DNA of 64,000 nt from Numida meleagris (lineage: Eukaryota > Chordata > Aves > Galliformes > Numididae), in assembly GCF_002078875.1 (NCBI RefSeq), contig NC_034421.1, positions 13,718,688 through 13,782,687 on the forward strand, read 5' to 3'. Positions 31,601 to 43,600 of this stretch are shown here, piece by piece. Each line of letters starts with the position of its first letter. Position 1 is the first letter of the stretch. A program made the translations under genes and the position numbers. The notes below the pieces were generated by a model that did no database searches, was not told the DNA's origin, and saw only the letters and a program-made list of their open reading frames with translations.

Positions 31601-34600
31601 CTAGACAGCATCACGCCTCCTCCACTTCCAGAGCATTTCCTGCTCTACTGTAAATATCCCAGGCTGGTCCGGTTCCAGCTAGGTGCTGTTCCAGGGCCTT
31701 ACCTGTGGTCGATTTGCTTGCTGAGGTTGTTGAAACGCTGGTTGAGCTTGTAGAGCTCAGCTTCCTGCCGCTCGATGTCGGGGCAGTGCTCCTGGAACTT
31801 GCTGGCCAGGGTGTTGGAGCAGGTCTTCGTCCTCAGCAAGTTCTGCTCCGCCTCATTGAGCAAGAACCTTTTGGATTGGAGCTCGGAGCCCATGGCCTGT
31901 GGAAAAGGAGAGAGAGATTCTTCAGGGCTGAGCACGTGCCAGGCTTTTGTCACTGCTGCAGATGTTGCTGAGCTGCAAGTACTGGAGAAGAGCAAGCTAG
32001 AGCTGAACTGAAAGCAGAGCCGTCTGGTGCACCTGCTGGGGAGAAAAGTTAGCTCTCATTGCCTTTTTTAGAAGGGAGTGTCCTACGTGCAAAATACTCG
32101 GTGCTCCTCCTGCAAGGTTGGTAGGTTTTCCTAGAGGTTCCCAACACCTTGATACCTCTTTTCTGTATAAGTCATCTGAACTGCTTTTCCCAGATCACTG
32201 TATGTATGAGCTAGCTGCAGGAAGCCTGAGGAAGGACTGCCTTTCTCAGGCACAGTTAACATGGGATCCAAGTGGGGCAGTCATCCCTTTACCACCAATT
32301 CAAGGTTGGGGCTTGGGCAGCAACTGCCACAGCTCTTGGGAAGCGGTTCTGCGTGTGAAGCACATCAATAGGGTAGACAACTGGCTGCAGGAAACACTCA
32401 CCAGCAGCTCTTCTTTCTTACGATCTATCACCCGCAAGTCCTCCGGTACGGTGTCGTCTGTGACCAGTTTGTTCTCGTATGTGGACAGCAGGTCTCGGCC
32501 TTGCTGGAGGCTCTTCTCAAGGTGCGTGGCCACCTCAACCCTGTACAGACATGCAGGGATGGGTGTTGAATCACAGAACCGTAAAGGCTAAAAAAGACCT
32601 CTAAGATCATCGAGTCCAACCCATCGCCTCCGAGCCCGTCTGCTGCAGGACCCAACCTTCTGCTGAGCCATGACTTACTTCTCTTGGGCGGCGCTGAGCA
32701 GCTGCACCACGCGGTCGTACTTCTTGTTGGTGTTCTCCACCTTGTTCTTTACCAAGGTAGCGCTGCCGGTGTTCGGCACGGACTCAATGAAGGCCTCGCA
32801 GTCCTGGATCTTCTTCATTTTCTCTGGTTCAATGCGACGGACTTCATTGGTGATGTTCTGCGGTAGGAAAAAACCATTGTAGCAACCGAACCTCGCGGCT
32901 GTGGGAAAAACCGGCTGACCTGGGGCTGTCTGGTGCAAGAGGAGAGGGCAGGGCTGAGGTGTGTGCTTGGTGGCAGGTGCCTTTCAGCCCTAGAGGGAAC
33001 ATGAGGATATTTTCTCCATCCAGGCTTGTATCCAGCTCTGTCAGAGCGGGCTCGATAGCCCTTAGCAAGGAAGCTCTGGCTGGGGAGGGACTGGTTCACA
33101 GCAGCTCTAGCTCTGTTGCTGTGCTCATCTGGACCACTGGGCTCTGCAGCCTGAAGGCTGACTTCTCGCCTGGACATTAAAGTGCTGCAGACAGCTGGAG
33201 CAATTTGCTTCCACTTGTGGTGGCACCTGGATTTTGACACAGCCCTGGGCAGGTAACGTAGCCAGGAGGTGGATTTCCTCCTGAAACAAGGGAGGTTTGT
33301 GGCATGGAGCCTGGCTTAATTAGGGGTCAGAAGGAGAGGAAGGCAGCAGGGTGTTGCATCACTGGAGCCTAGCGGAGCAGGTGCTGAGTTGTGCCCAAGG
33401 AGAAGTGGTGCCTTGGAGTTAAGTGCTGGTATTTTTGTTTGGTCACTAGCTGGCGGTGGCACTGCTCCATGCCCACACACCCCTGGGCTCTGGGAGCACC
33501 CAGCACAGCGAGGACCACATTAAAGACCCCTTGGGAGGACCCCAGCCTTGGGAGCATAGTCCCTGTGCAGCACCATGTGCCTGCTCCCACGGCCCCGTAC
33601 CTTCAGGTCCTTGGAGCGCTCGGTGCTGTCTTGCACAGCCCGACTCTGCTCCAGCGGCGGACGGAGGTTTGCTGTTATTGCTTTCTCCAACTTGTCCAGG
33701 TCACTGTGCACCTTCTCCAGCCCTGCAAGAAGCTGGCGGCCCTGAACCGATGCAGCATCTAGGGGAGGAGAGAGCAGCAGGTTACAGCCAGCTTGGTCCT
33801 ACCACTGAGCATGAAACCCATGTCCTCCTCTGCTCTCCGCCCACTGTAACCACAACTTGCTTGCTCCAGCACTGTGCCCTGGAACCCTTAGGAGATGAAA
33901 AGCTGTCAGTGATGCCCTCTCACTGTAACCAAGCAGCAGGCCAACACTTTGCCCACCAGCAAGAGCCAAAGGCAGTGTGTCTCAAGCACTGGTGTGTGTC
34001 CAGGGCAGTGGTGGTGTCCCCATCCATGCAGGTGTTTGAGATATATGGATGTGGCACTAAGGGACATGGTTTGGTGATGCGACTTTGCAGGTCAGGCTGA
34101 TGGCTGGACTCGGTGATCTCAACAGCCTCAACCAAGCTGGACGATTCCATGATTTTATGATTCCAGGTGGTGGTTGTGCGCCATGCTCCACCATTATCTC
34201 CTGGGTTTGGGAGGACAGGAGTGGTGCAGCATTGCATGGTTGGTGGTCGAGGGGACAAAGCAGAGCCACCCCTGAGCTCAAGGCACTGTTACAGTGTAGG
34301 GGAAAGGGCTGCCCCGGCAGAGCCGCACCTCCGATGCTGTCGGCCTTCAACCCCTCGTAGCGCTGCTGGAGGACGTTCTTGCAGTTGGCAGTCTTCTCCT
34401 TCACGGCTACGTAGCTGTCAGCAATCCTGAGAAAGGGACAGCGTGGGGACAAGGTAAGAGCTGCCCCCCAGCACCCATCTGGGCTCTGAAAGCGAGGGGA
34501 AACCCCGCTGATGGGGTTCTCTGCACCCTCATCCATGTTCATAAGTGGGCAGAGCAGAGTCCTCCCCTGTGGGGTGCAGCAGGAGAGGTGCTTCATCCTG

Positions 34601-37600
34601 TGAGCACTTCCCAGCAGGATGGGGGCACTCCCCCCGCTTAATGAGCCCCAGAGGAGGGGGACCTGGCTGGAGGGGTGGCAGCGGGAGGGTCTGGCACTCT
34701 GGTACTGCACTTACTGGTCTGCCAGCGCTATTGCCTCCGCATCTGGAGGGGGGATCATGAAGCAGACACCCGGGGCTCTGATGGCACCTCCAGCGCTGTC
34801 CATCACTTCCCAGATGTCTCCGCTGTTCTTCTGCAGGGTGTAGTGGGCTCCTCGGGTTATCTGGCCCTGGGGACAGGAACCAGCAGCAGCTCAGGACGTG
34901 CCCCTTGCACCTACGTGCTCGCTCCCTGCAGCCCCCAGCCACGTCTGTGCTGGCAATCACTGCAGCAGGGGCATGGGGCAGGTGCCACTTCCTGAACCTA
35001 CTGCACCCACCACGGGGCCGTTACCTGCTCGCCCTCGTACTCGCAGAGAGCCTCCACGGGGACGGGCTGCGGCGGCGGCAGCCGGCGGTACCGCAGGGGC
35101 AGGACGTGCTGGCTGCGCTCCTGCAGTGACTGCACCACAGCATCATACTTCTCCAGAGCCTTCTCTTGGTCCTAGCATGGGGGAATGAGCAAAGAAACAT
35201 GGGAAGGAGGGAGAGGGATGCGCTCCTGCACCCTCAAAGCTGGGAAGAGCTCAAAAGTGACTGACAGAGCCCTCAGCTTCCCTTGCTTATGCTACAGAGA
35301 ATGGCTTTTGGGTCCTGCTCTGCAGCCACTGGGATCCAACACTGAGTGCTCCCACATTCTCCTCCCTGCTCCTTCAGCCAGGCTCAGGAAGGGGTCATTG
35401 TGCCTGGTGCATGGTCCATGGAGCATGGTGCTGGGATAACCCTGTTCCCAGCAATTAGCTCTAATTAGCACCTTGCAAAGCTCTGCATGGGTTGCTCTGT
35501 TTGTGTCCGTGCAGGTGGGTGTCCTGCAATGATCCCTGAGGTGGGTGGAGAGGGGCACCCATTGGGCAGAGCTATCGGTGCACCAAGCAGTGCTGCATCA
35601 CGCTCGGGACACAGCCAGGCCCCAGCACAGCTTGTTCCACCGCCTCCTCCGGCAGCAGGTCTAATTATGTTCCTACCCTTTCTGAGCACCAGCTCAATGG
35701 GAGAACAAATAAAAACCAGCCCGGTGAGCAATTACGTTGCTGTGGGAGAGGCAATCCCTAGCTCAAGGCAGAGGAAGAGCCAGGTGAAGGGAGGCAGCAG
35801 CACGGCCAGTGAGCAGGGCTGGGTGCCCATCCCTGTGGGGACGGCACCGTGGTGCCATGGAGATGCTCCGGATCCCCTGGTCCTGCTTCTGCCCATAACT
35901 CACATCCAGCTCCCTGAGGAGCGACTCCAGCTGGTATCTGTCCTTGAACTCGGGGCTGTATTTTTGGTCCAGATCCGTATCGACTTTCTTCAAGAGCTGC
36001 TGGGCATCCTTCGCGTCTTTCTGAAACTGCAGAAAGGCAGAATGTCCCGTGAGGGATGGGGTCCTTGCAGCAGGGACAGCCCCTGCCAGGTGCCGTGGGT
36101 GGCTGAAACCTCATAAAACACGCGCAGGAGGATGAGGAATTGCTATTGGCAAGAGTGGAGTCAGGGCAAGGCAGCTGGGGGAAAATGAATGGGGGGCAGC
36201 TCATGGCACGCTTTTCTCCTGCAGGGTTCTTCAACCCCCGTTTCCCAGCCCTCCCCGCCTTTCATTGGGGTTTCACGTGGGCAGCATCACGCCACGTGCT
36301 CCTCCCTGCTGCCAACGAGGAGGAGCGGGCAGAACCCGGCCCTTCCCCACGCAAGCCGCCCCACGGGGCAGTAATTTGGGCAGGTACCACGGCAGGCACT
36401 GCCGGGGCCGGGCACCGCGCTTCCCCCTTGGCAGGAGCCTCGTCACGTCCTCAACACGCCCAGGCTGTGGGAGAGGAATCCGGCCCGACCTGCTCCCTGC
36501 AGAGCCTCCCCGGCTGCCAGATGCAATTTATCAGGCAGACATCTGTCTGCAGCGCTCAGCTGGGGTGTGCTGCTCCGCGCGGGCTCCCTGCAGCCAGCCC
36601 AGCGCTGCAGGTGCGGTTTCCCACTCACACCTGCACTGCTTGGGTGGGAAGCTTCCACTGCGCGATGTGAGGCTTCCCCGGGGGTTTCTATGGGGGTCGA
36701 GGTGGTGAATGGGTGGCAGGAGCCTCACTGCCAGTCCCAGCAGAGCAGGGTCCTCTGCTGTGCGTGAGGGTGCTGACACCGAGCAGTGGTGCTGGAGCGT
36801 GGGAGCGGATGATTTTTAGGGCCACTGAAAGGATCTGAGGGATGGGACAGGCTGAGAGCTGGGGCTGTGCAGCATGGAGAAGAGAAGGCTGCGGGGAGAG
36901 CTGAGAGCGGCCTTCAGTATCTAAAGGGGGGGGGTCTAGGAAAGAGAGGGACAGAGTCCTCAGCAGGGAGTGCTGTGACAGGACAAGGGGAAATGGTTTC
37001 AAACTAAAAGAGGGGAGATTTAGATTGGATATAAGGAAGAAGTTTGTTATAATAAGGGCACAGGATGCCCAGAGAGGTGGTGGTGTCCCATCCCTGCAGA
37101 TACCCAAGGTCAGGCTGGGTGGGCTCTGAGCACTGATGGAGCTGTGGGTGTCCCTGCTCACGCAGGGGGGTGGGACCAGGTGGCCTTTAAGGGTCCCAGC
37201 CTCAGTTCCTGAGGCCCAGCCCCAGGGGTCTGGTACCTTGTGGAAGTCCTCCATGAACTTGAGGTGGCTCTCCTCGCAGATCAGGAAGTTGAGATACTCC
37301 TTCCAGTCGGCGTGGACCGCCTCGATGTGTGCCTGTAACGCAGCGTGGTGTCAGTGCCCGGTGGCAGCCCCGTGGGGTGAGCCTGAGCTGGCCCCAACCC
37401 GCAGCACCCATCCTGAGCAGCGCCCGAAGGGGGGGCTGGGAGATGGGGAAGGGCTGTGGGTTCATCCCCGAGCAGAGGAGGCTGAGGGGTGGCCTCGTGG
37501 CGGCCGCAGCTCCCCATGGCGGGGGCCAAGCACAGTACCAGCGCTCACCTCGATGGCATTCTTCCCGGGATGGTTCTGGGCCAGCAGCTGGTCTCCGTCC

Positions 37601-40600
37601 GCGTGCAGCTTGTTGATGGCCTCCTCCTTCTCCTCCAGCTTCCGGTGGATGAAGTTCTAGATGGAGAGAAGCAAGCTGCTGACCCCCACGCGAGCAGAAG
37701 GGAACGAGCAAGTGCTGTGTTCCCCCACCGTGGGTTTTGTTTTTCCTTTCCTTGCAGATGTTGCTGAAGGGGGGATTCTTGCCAAGCTAATGCTGAGATA
37801 AGGGCAAGGAGAGGGAGCAACCTGCCAGCTTTCCTCTTGGCTTTACTTCTGGCAGGAGGTAAGGATGTTCAGCCTGGAGAAGGCTCTGGGAGACCTTAGA
37901 GAAACCTTCCAGTGCCTGTAGGAGCTGCAGGAAAGCTGGGGAGGGACTCTTCACCAGGGGGTGCAGTGACATGGCAAGGGGGAACAGTTTTAAACCAAAA
38001 GAGGAGATTTAATTAGTTAGGAGAAAATTCTTCACTCAGAGGGTGGCACTGCTGCCCACAGCTGTGGGTGCCCCATCCCTGGAGGTGCCCGAGGCCGTGG
38101 ATAGGCCCTGGGCTGCCCGCTCTATGAGAAGCATCCCTTCCCACAGAAAGTTGGAACCATCGGACTGTAAGGTCCCTTCCAACCCAAACCATTCTGTGGT
38201 CCCGCGATTAACGTTTCCATTCCATCGCCCGTAGGTCTCAAAGTGCTTAATGATGGAGCGGGGAAACTGAGGCAGAAGGGACCGGTGCGAGCACGCACCC
38301 ACCTCGTACTGGCGGCGCCGGCTGGGGTAGTCCAGGTTGTGGTCGCTCCAGTCATAGTGCGTGCGGTCCTTTGCCTGCTGATCCAGCCAGTAGAGCTTGT
38401 TGGTGCAGCGCTGCATGTAGTCCTGCAGCGAGTTCAGGTCCTGCTGCCGCTGCTGCGAGCTGGCCTGGCAGGGCGAGAGGGAGAGCTCAGCCCCGCGCTC
38501 CTCTCCCTGCCCCACCCCAGCCCCGCACCCCACAGGGCTCCTACCAGCAGCTTCTGGTACTTGGCTTGGAGGTCGCTTGCGTATTCCTGGGAACGGGAGA
38601 AGAAAGGCGGTTGGGGGGTGTTTGCAGAGAGGGGAAGTTTGAATGGGGCCGAACAGGGCTTTTGTGGGGTTGGCCTCCTCATTAAGCCGGAGGCGATGTA
38701 GGACGCTCAGCTCCAAGGCTAGGAGTGGGTCTGGGCACCCACCCAGCCTGGGCCAGGCTTGGGAGCCGCCTCCATTCCCTCTGGGCACGATGTCCCTGTT
38801 CCAGCGGGATACGGGGCGGGAGAGCTGACCTTGTTGCCTTCCTTGGTGATGTGTGGGCCGATGGCCATGACCTCATTGTGGAAGATGTTGTGCTCTTCTA
38901 CTTGGCTGTTGACCAGCGGCAGGTCGGTCCCGAAGCCCTTGCCACACAACGCGTCCTGCGGCACACGAGATACGGGGTCAGCGGCAGGAGAATGGGACGC
39001 AGCAGCCAGGACCTGGGTGGCTCCTCTTGGCCACTGGAGCTGGATGTGGAGCTGGGATGGGGCAGGCTCTGGGGCTGTGGCTGGGGGACACGGAGGCTCT
39101 CGCGGGCTGTGCAGCACCGCAATAAGGAGGATTTGGGAATTTGAGACGTGGAGCTGATGCAGCAGGGATCCCCTTTATGTCATGGATCAGCGCATGCAGA
39201 GAATGGGGGCGGTGAGGCTGGGGAGCGGCTGAGCCTCGCTCAGCGCTGGGGGGAGCTGGCAGCAGCCATCCCATAACTGCAGGGCGGTTACTGAGAACCC
39301 AGCGGTGCGCGGCAGGAGGATGAGAACCAAGGGGCACACGTTGGAGCAGAGCTGGCAGCTGGGTGTCTGGGGAAGCTTTTGCACTCTTAGGACAGCACAT
39401 AGAGAGGGGAGAGAGTGTGGTCTCCATCCTTGGATGGAGAGCAGTGGAGGTTTGGCCGAGCTCACCCAGGAGCCTCTCCTCTCTTAGCCCAGGTGTCCCC
39501 AGTGGGGCACTGACCCCAGGCAGCGGCACCGCTGTCCCCTTGGTACCTGTTTCTCCTCGATCACCGTGCACCAGTTGACCTGGGGCTCAATGTGCTGCAG
39601 GGGGAAGTTGTAGATCTGGTCATGTTTCACACGTAGGTTTGCCACTCGCTCCTTCAGCTGCCGGATGCTGTGGGAAGGATGAGGTGGGATGCAGGACGTG
39701 GGCACAGAGCAGCAGCTGTAGTTGTCCCCTCCCAGCCTCCCTGTGATGCCCAGGCTGCCCTCGGGGACCTCAGCCATGCCACCAAGGCAGGCGGCTGCAC
39801 TGAGCAATGAGCCAGGCAGCAGAGGGCAGAGGCTGCCACACACCAAGGCCGCTCAGCACATCCTCCAGCTCAGGGCAGGGGGGCAGATGTTGCCCCACAG
39901 TGCTTTGCAGGGCTTTATGTGGGGCTGTTGGTGGGCGAGATGCTCAATATATGCCTGCGCATTGTGCACGGGGGGCTCCGAGCAGAGCCCCTGGAGAAGG
40001 CTGTCCCCTCCCACGATACTCACTCCTCAGTGATCATGTCCCCCTGGGGGTGCTTCATGTGCCTGGCAACGGCCGCGTCCCCATCAAGCACATAGAGCAG
40101 CTTGTCCGACTCCGTCAGCTTCTGAGCCGTCAGCTCTTTGTACTGCGCTAGCTGGCAGGCCTTGATCTTGTGCAAGTCCTGGGCGGGCAGAGAGCGGGGA
40201 GAAATGATCACAAAGGGCAAAGAAACAGCACCCACGCTGCTGTGCCTCGGGGTGGGGGCCAGATGAGGTCCTCCCTCTCTGCACTGCTCCATGCAGCAGC
40301 CATGGGCAGGCTGGCTGGGGGCAGGAGCGCATTGTGGTCCCCTTCCCACCCCCAGGGAGGGCTGGCACGTGTGGGGCCACCGCTCGTACTCACATTCTGC
40401 ATTCGGGAGTCAGTCTCCACGATGTTTTTCTCCACTTGGTCGGCATTTTTCTGCAGGCGCTCGATGAGCTCGGTCAGCTCTTTGCTGGAGATGCTGGGGA
40501 AGGAGAGGAGGGAGAGGAGCTCGTCACCCCGCGGGTTCCCGTGCAGAGGGGCCACAGCCCCGGGGGGCTCCTCTCGGCACACCGTGGCCCCGCCACATGG

Positions 40601-43600
40601 CTGGGAGCCAGCCGAGCCCGCCAGGCCTTGCAGCTGCGTGTGACTCACTGCTGCCTTTCTAACACTTTCCAAAACACGCGGCCGCGCTGCCAGCGTGGGG
40701 GCGGTGGCCGGGGACTTCTCGATGGGAGCGATGCCACGGCCGAGCCCTGGGCGCAGGGCAGGAGTGCTGCTGGCACCCCGACACAGAGCGCCCTGCCTCC
40801 CTCCGGAGATACCTGCTCTGCAGGGAGGCGTGCACCAGTTAGAGCCAATGAAAGGTGATGGGATGGCACACGTCGCATCTGTGCCTGGGCGCTCTGGCTC
40901 CTGCCAGGCAGGATTTCTCCTTCCCTTCTCCATGTGCTCAGGGTGCAAGCCTCTCCACTGACTGCACGCGGGGCCGGCCGTCTGCTTTGCTTTGCTTTGC
41001 ATCAGCAAGGAATTGCACGGGGTCAGCCAAATGTTCCCAGCAGGGACGGCTGAGCCAGAGCCAACGCTTCTATTAATGCCCAGAACACCCTGTGCCACAG
41101 CATCTGCATCGCCATGGTAATTTTAAACATTTCATCTCCTCTGTCGCTTTGGCTGCACCGTGCCGAGGGGATGCGTGGCTCTGGCCGGCCCTGCTCCCTG
41201 TGGGCAGAGCTCAGGGCTGTGTCCCCCCCCAGCACCAGCACCACCACGTTCCCATGTGCTTCATGCTCCCAAACACTCACAGAGCCCAGAGCTGGTCCCG
41301 TTGGGGCTGCAGCCCCGCTTTGCCACGAGGGCTGAACCTTGGCTCACTCTAATCCCAATCATTGACCGAGTGGAGATAACGAGCCTTAATGATCTCATCA
41401 CGTGGAGGCAGAATTAATTGTTATAGGGCACGTGGAAATGCCGATCCCCGTTAGAGCGGCTGCTCGGCGCGCCCTGTGTCTCCTGCACAAGCTGTGGACC
41501 GGGCTCCAGGCAGGAGCAGCACTATATGGTGAGTTGCAGCATCCTGGCTGCAATGGGGAAACCACAGCAGTCCCCTACCAGGGGCACCCTGGTGCGGGGA
41601 CGCACAGAGGAATGGCAGCCGGTCCCACTGGGAGCAATGCAGGGTCCTCGGGGAGGGGATGCTCATGGCTCGCTGCCTTCCCAGCGCAGTGCTGGGGAAG
41701 AGGAGCTCAGCCAGCTGGGTCTGAACAAGCTCCCGGCACCGGCGCTGAGTTTCAGGACAGGTCCCCATCCGCCACGCGTGTCACCTCTTTCAATAGGACA
41801 AAAAGCTCTGGGCTGATCGCTGCCCACCTCAAGCCCTGCCCCATACACCAGCAGCATGGCGAAGATCCACCTCGTGCTTCCCCGAGAGGCTCCGGTGCAG
41901 CAGGGCAGGCTTTGCACTGAGTTTTCTTTATATAGATGCTGTGTCATCAGCCAGGCACGGAGCGGGGCGGTGGCTGTGTCCATCAGTGCTCTGCAGGGCT
42001 CAGCATCTTGCTGCCCTGCCCACCCGTCCCGCGCTGGCAGCGGGGCTGTGTGCGGCCTGGCCACGTCCCGGGGCTGAGTCTTTGGGGATCTGCAGCATGG
42101 ATGGAAATGGCCACCCAAAAGACAGCAGAAGTTTGGAGCTTTTTGAGTTCCGGTTTCGACTGTGATGTAGAAGCTTCCGGATTGTATAGAGGATATAAAA
42201 TTTAGCTTGGGATCCACAGCGGTGCTGCATTTCAGCTGGAGCTTTTCAAGCTGGTCTCCGTGCTTGCTCAAGTGAATCTGCACCAGCAAAGCCCATCTCT
42301 CTGTGGCATCAGGACCCAGTGAGCGCACGGTGCTGTCAGCCTCTGCCAAGAGCATCCTTGCATGCAGAATGGGGTGGGAGCACCGGGGCGAGGATCTGCC
42401 CGCTCTCCTGTGCCAAAGAGGTTTGCCTAATCCCCCAGAAATTACCACTCAAGTACAAAGGTGCAGCATTCGAACCGGGCTGGCAGGGGAGAGGAAAGGC
42501 AGAGGGGCTCCACAGCAAGGAAACACGTGGATGGGATGGGGATATTGCTCTGCTGCCTGAGCATGCAGAGATGTCTGATGTTGGCACAGCTGGGGCTTTG
42601 GGATGGGACACACAGCCAACTCCTGCATGAGGACCCGAGTGCTCGGGACACGGCCGCAGCATGGAGCCTGCAGAGGGAAGGGCGAGGCAAAGCCCAGATA
42701 AAGAGGGCTTTGTTTTAAAATGGGGGGACAAGAAACAAGAAAAAAAAAAATCCCTGGAAAAACTGGCTCTCCCATTGCTGAAGAACTCGAACATTTCCAA
42801 GGAACTTTCTGATCACGAAGGAAAAAATGATGGTGTTTGGGACAAGCAGCGTTTGACAATGGCTCCATTTCTGTTCTGGAGTGGAGGACCGGGGCCGATT
42901 CCAGCACGTGGGGAGGGTTTGCTCTGGGTTTTCTCAGCTGGGGAGCAGGGAGGAGGCAGCTGCTCCACGGTTGACCGGCTGTTGCTCAAAGCTTTGAGCC
43001 GCTCTCTGCTCTTCAGGGAGAGGAGATGCTTTTGCCCTGGCTCACCGCGCTTGGGAGAGCTCCAGCTTTGCCGAGTGCTGGCAGCAGCCGCTCGGGCGTT
43101 CCCCGGCACCGCCAGCAGGAAGAGCCCCGAGATGCTGCAGGGCTCGTGAGCACCCCGCAGTGGGAGGGCAGCCCCTCTCCCCAGCTGCTCAGACCGACAT
43201 GGTGATGCTAAAGAGGCGGTGCCGAAGAGAACTGAATTCCAAAGCAACCTTGCGCCTGGACCACCCCACCCGGGCCAGCACCTCCGACCTGGCAAACCCT
43301 CACGCCGTGCCCCCAGCAAAGACCGCGCATCCGCTCAGCTCTCTGACTTGTGCCACGGTTTGCACCTTGCAGCCGTGTGACCCCTCTGTTTTCTTCTCTC
43401 TTCCTGCTGGCCCATGCCTTTGCTGATAACACCCCTTGGAGCAATTGGCCCAGAGGTGTGGGTGTGTGGGATGAGGGCAGAACTGCAGCCAGCAGCGGAG
43501 CACAGTCCCTGGAACCTCTCCAAGCGTTCTCCTTTTCAACCGAGGAGGAGATTTCACCCACACCCCTAAAAACGAGGGAGTGCTCACATGGAGCTGAGCA

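Larger units (their letters stand above)
28616..36500 (-). other. PPL: PPL introns of the 3' half
   Basis: Introns longer than 300 bp: 28616-29260, 29354-30039, 30157-30576, 31105-31702, 31897-32401, 32858-33600, 33759-34328, 35172-35903 and 36027-37236. The CR1 pieces at 32563, 33990 and 36820 are listed separately; otherwise the sequence is unique and GC-rich with no recognised gene. Confidence 0.6.

Noticed and set aside
40208..41098. Minus-strand open frame of 296 codons around PPL exon 2
   Set aside because: Read-through of exon 2 into introns; the splice sites and human match define the exon as 40394-40493.
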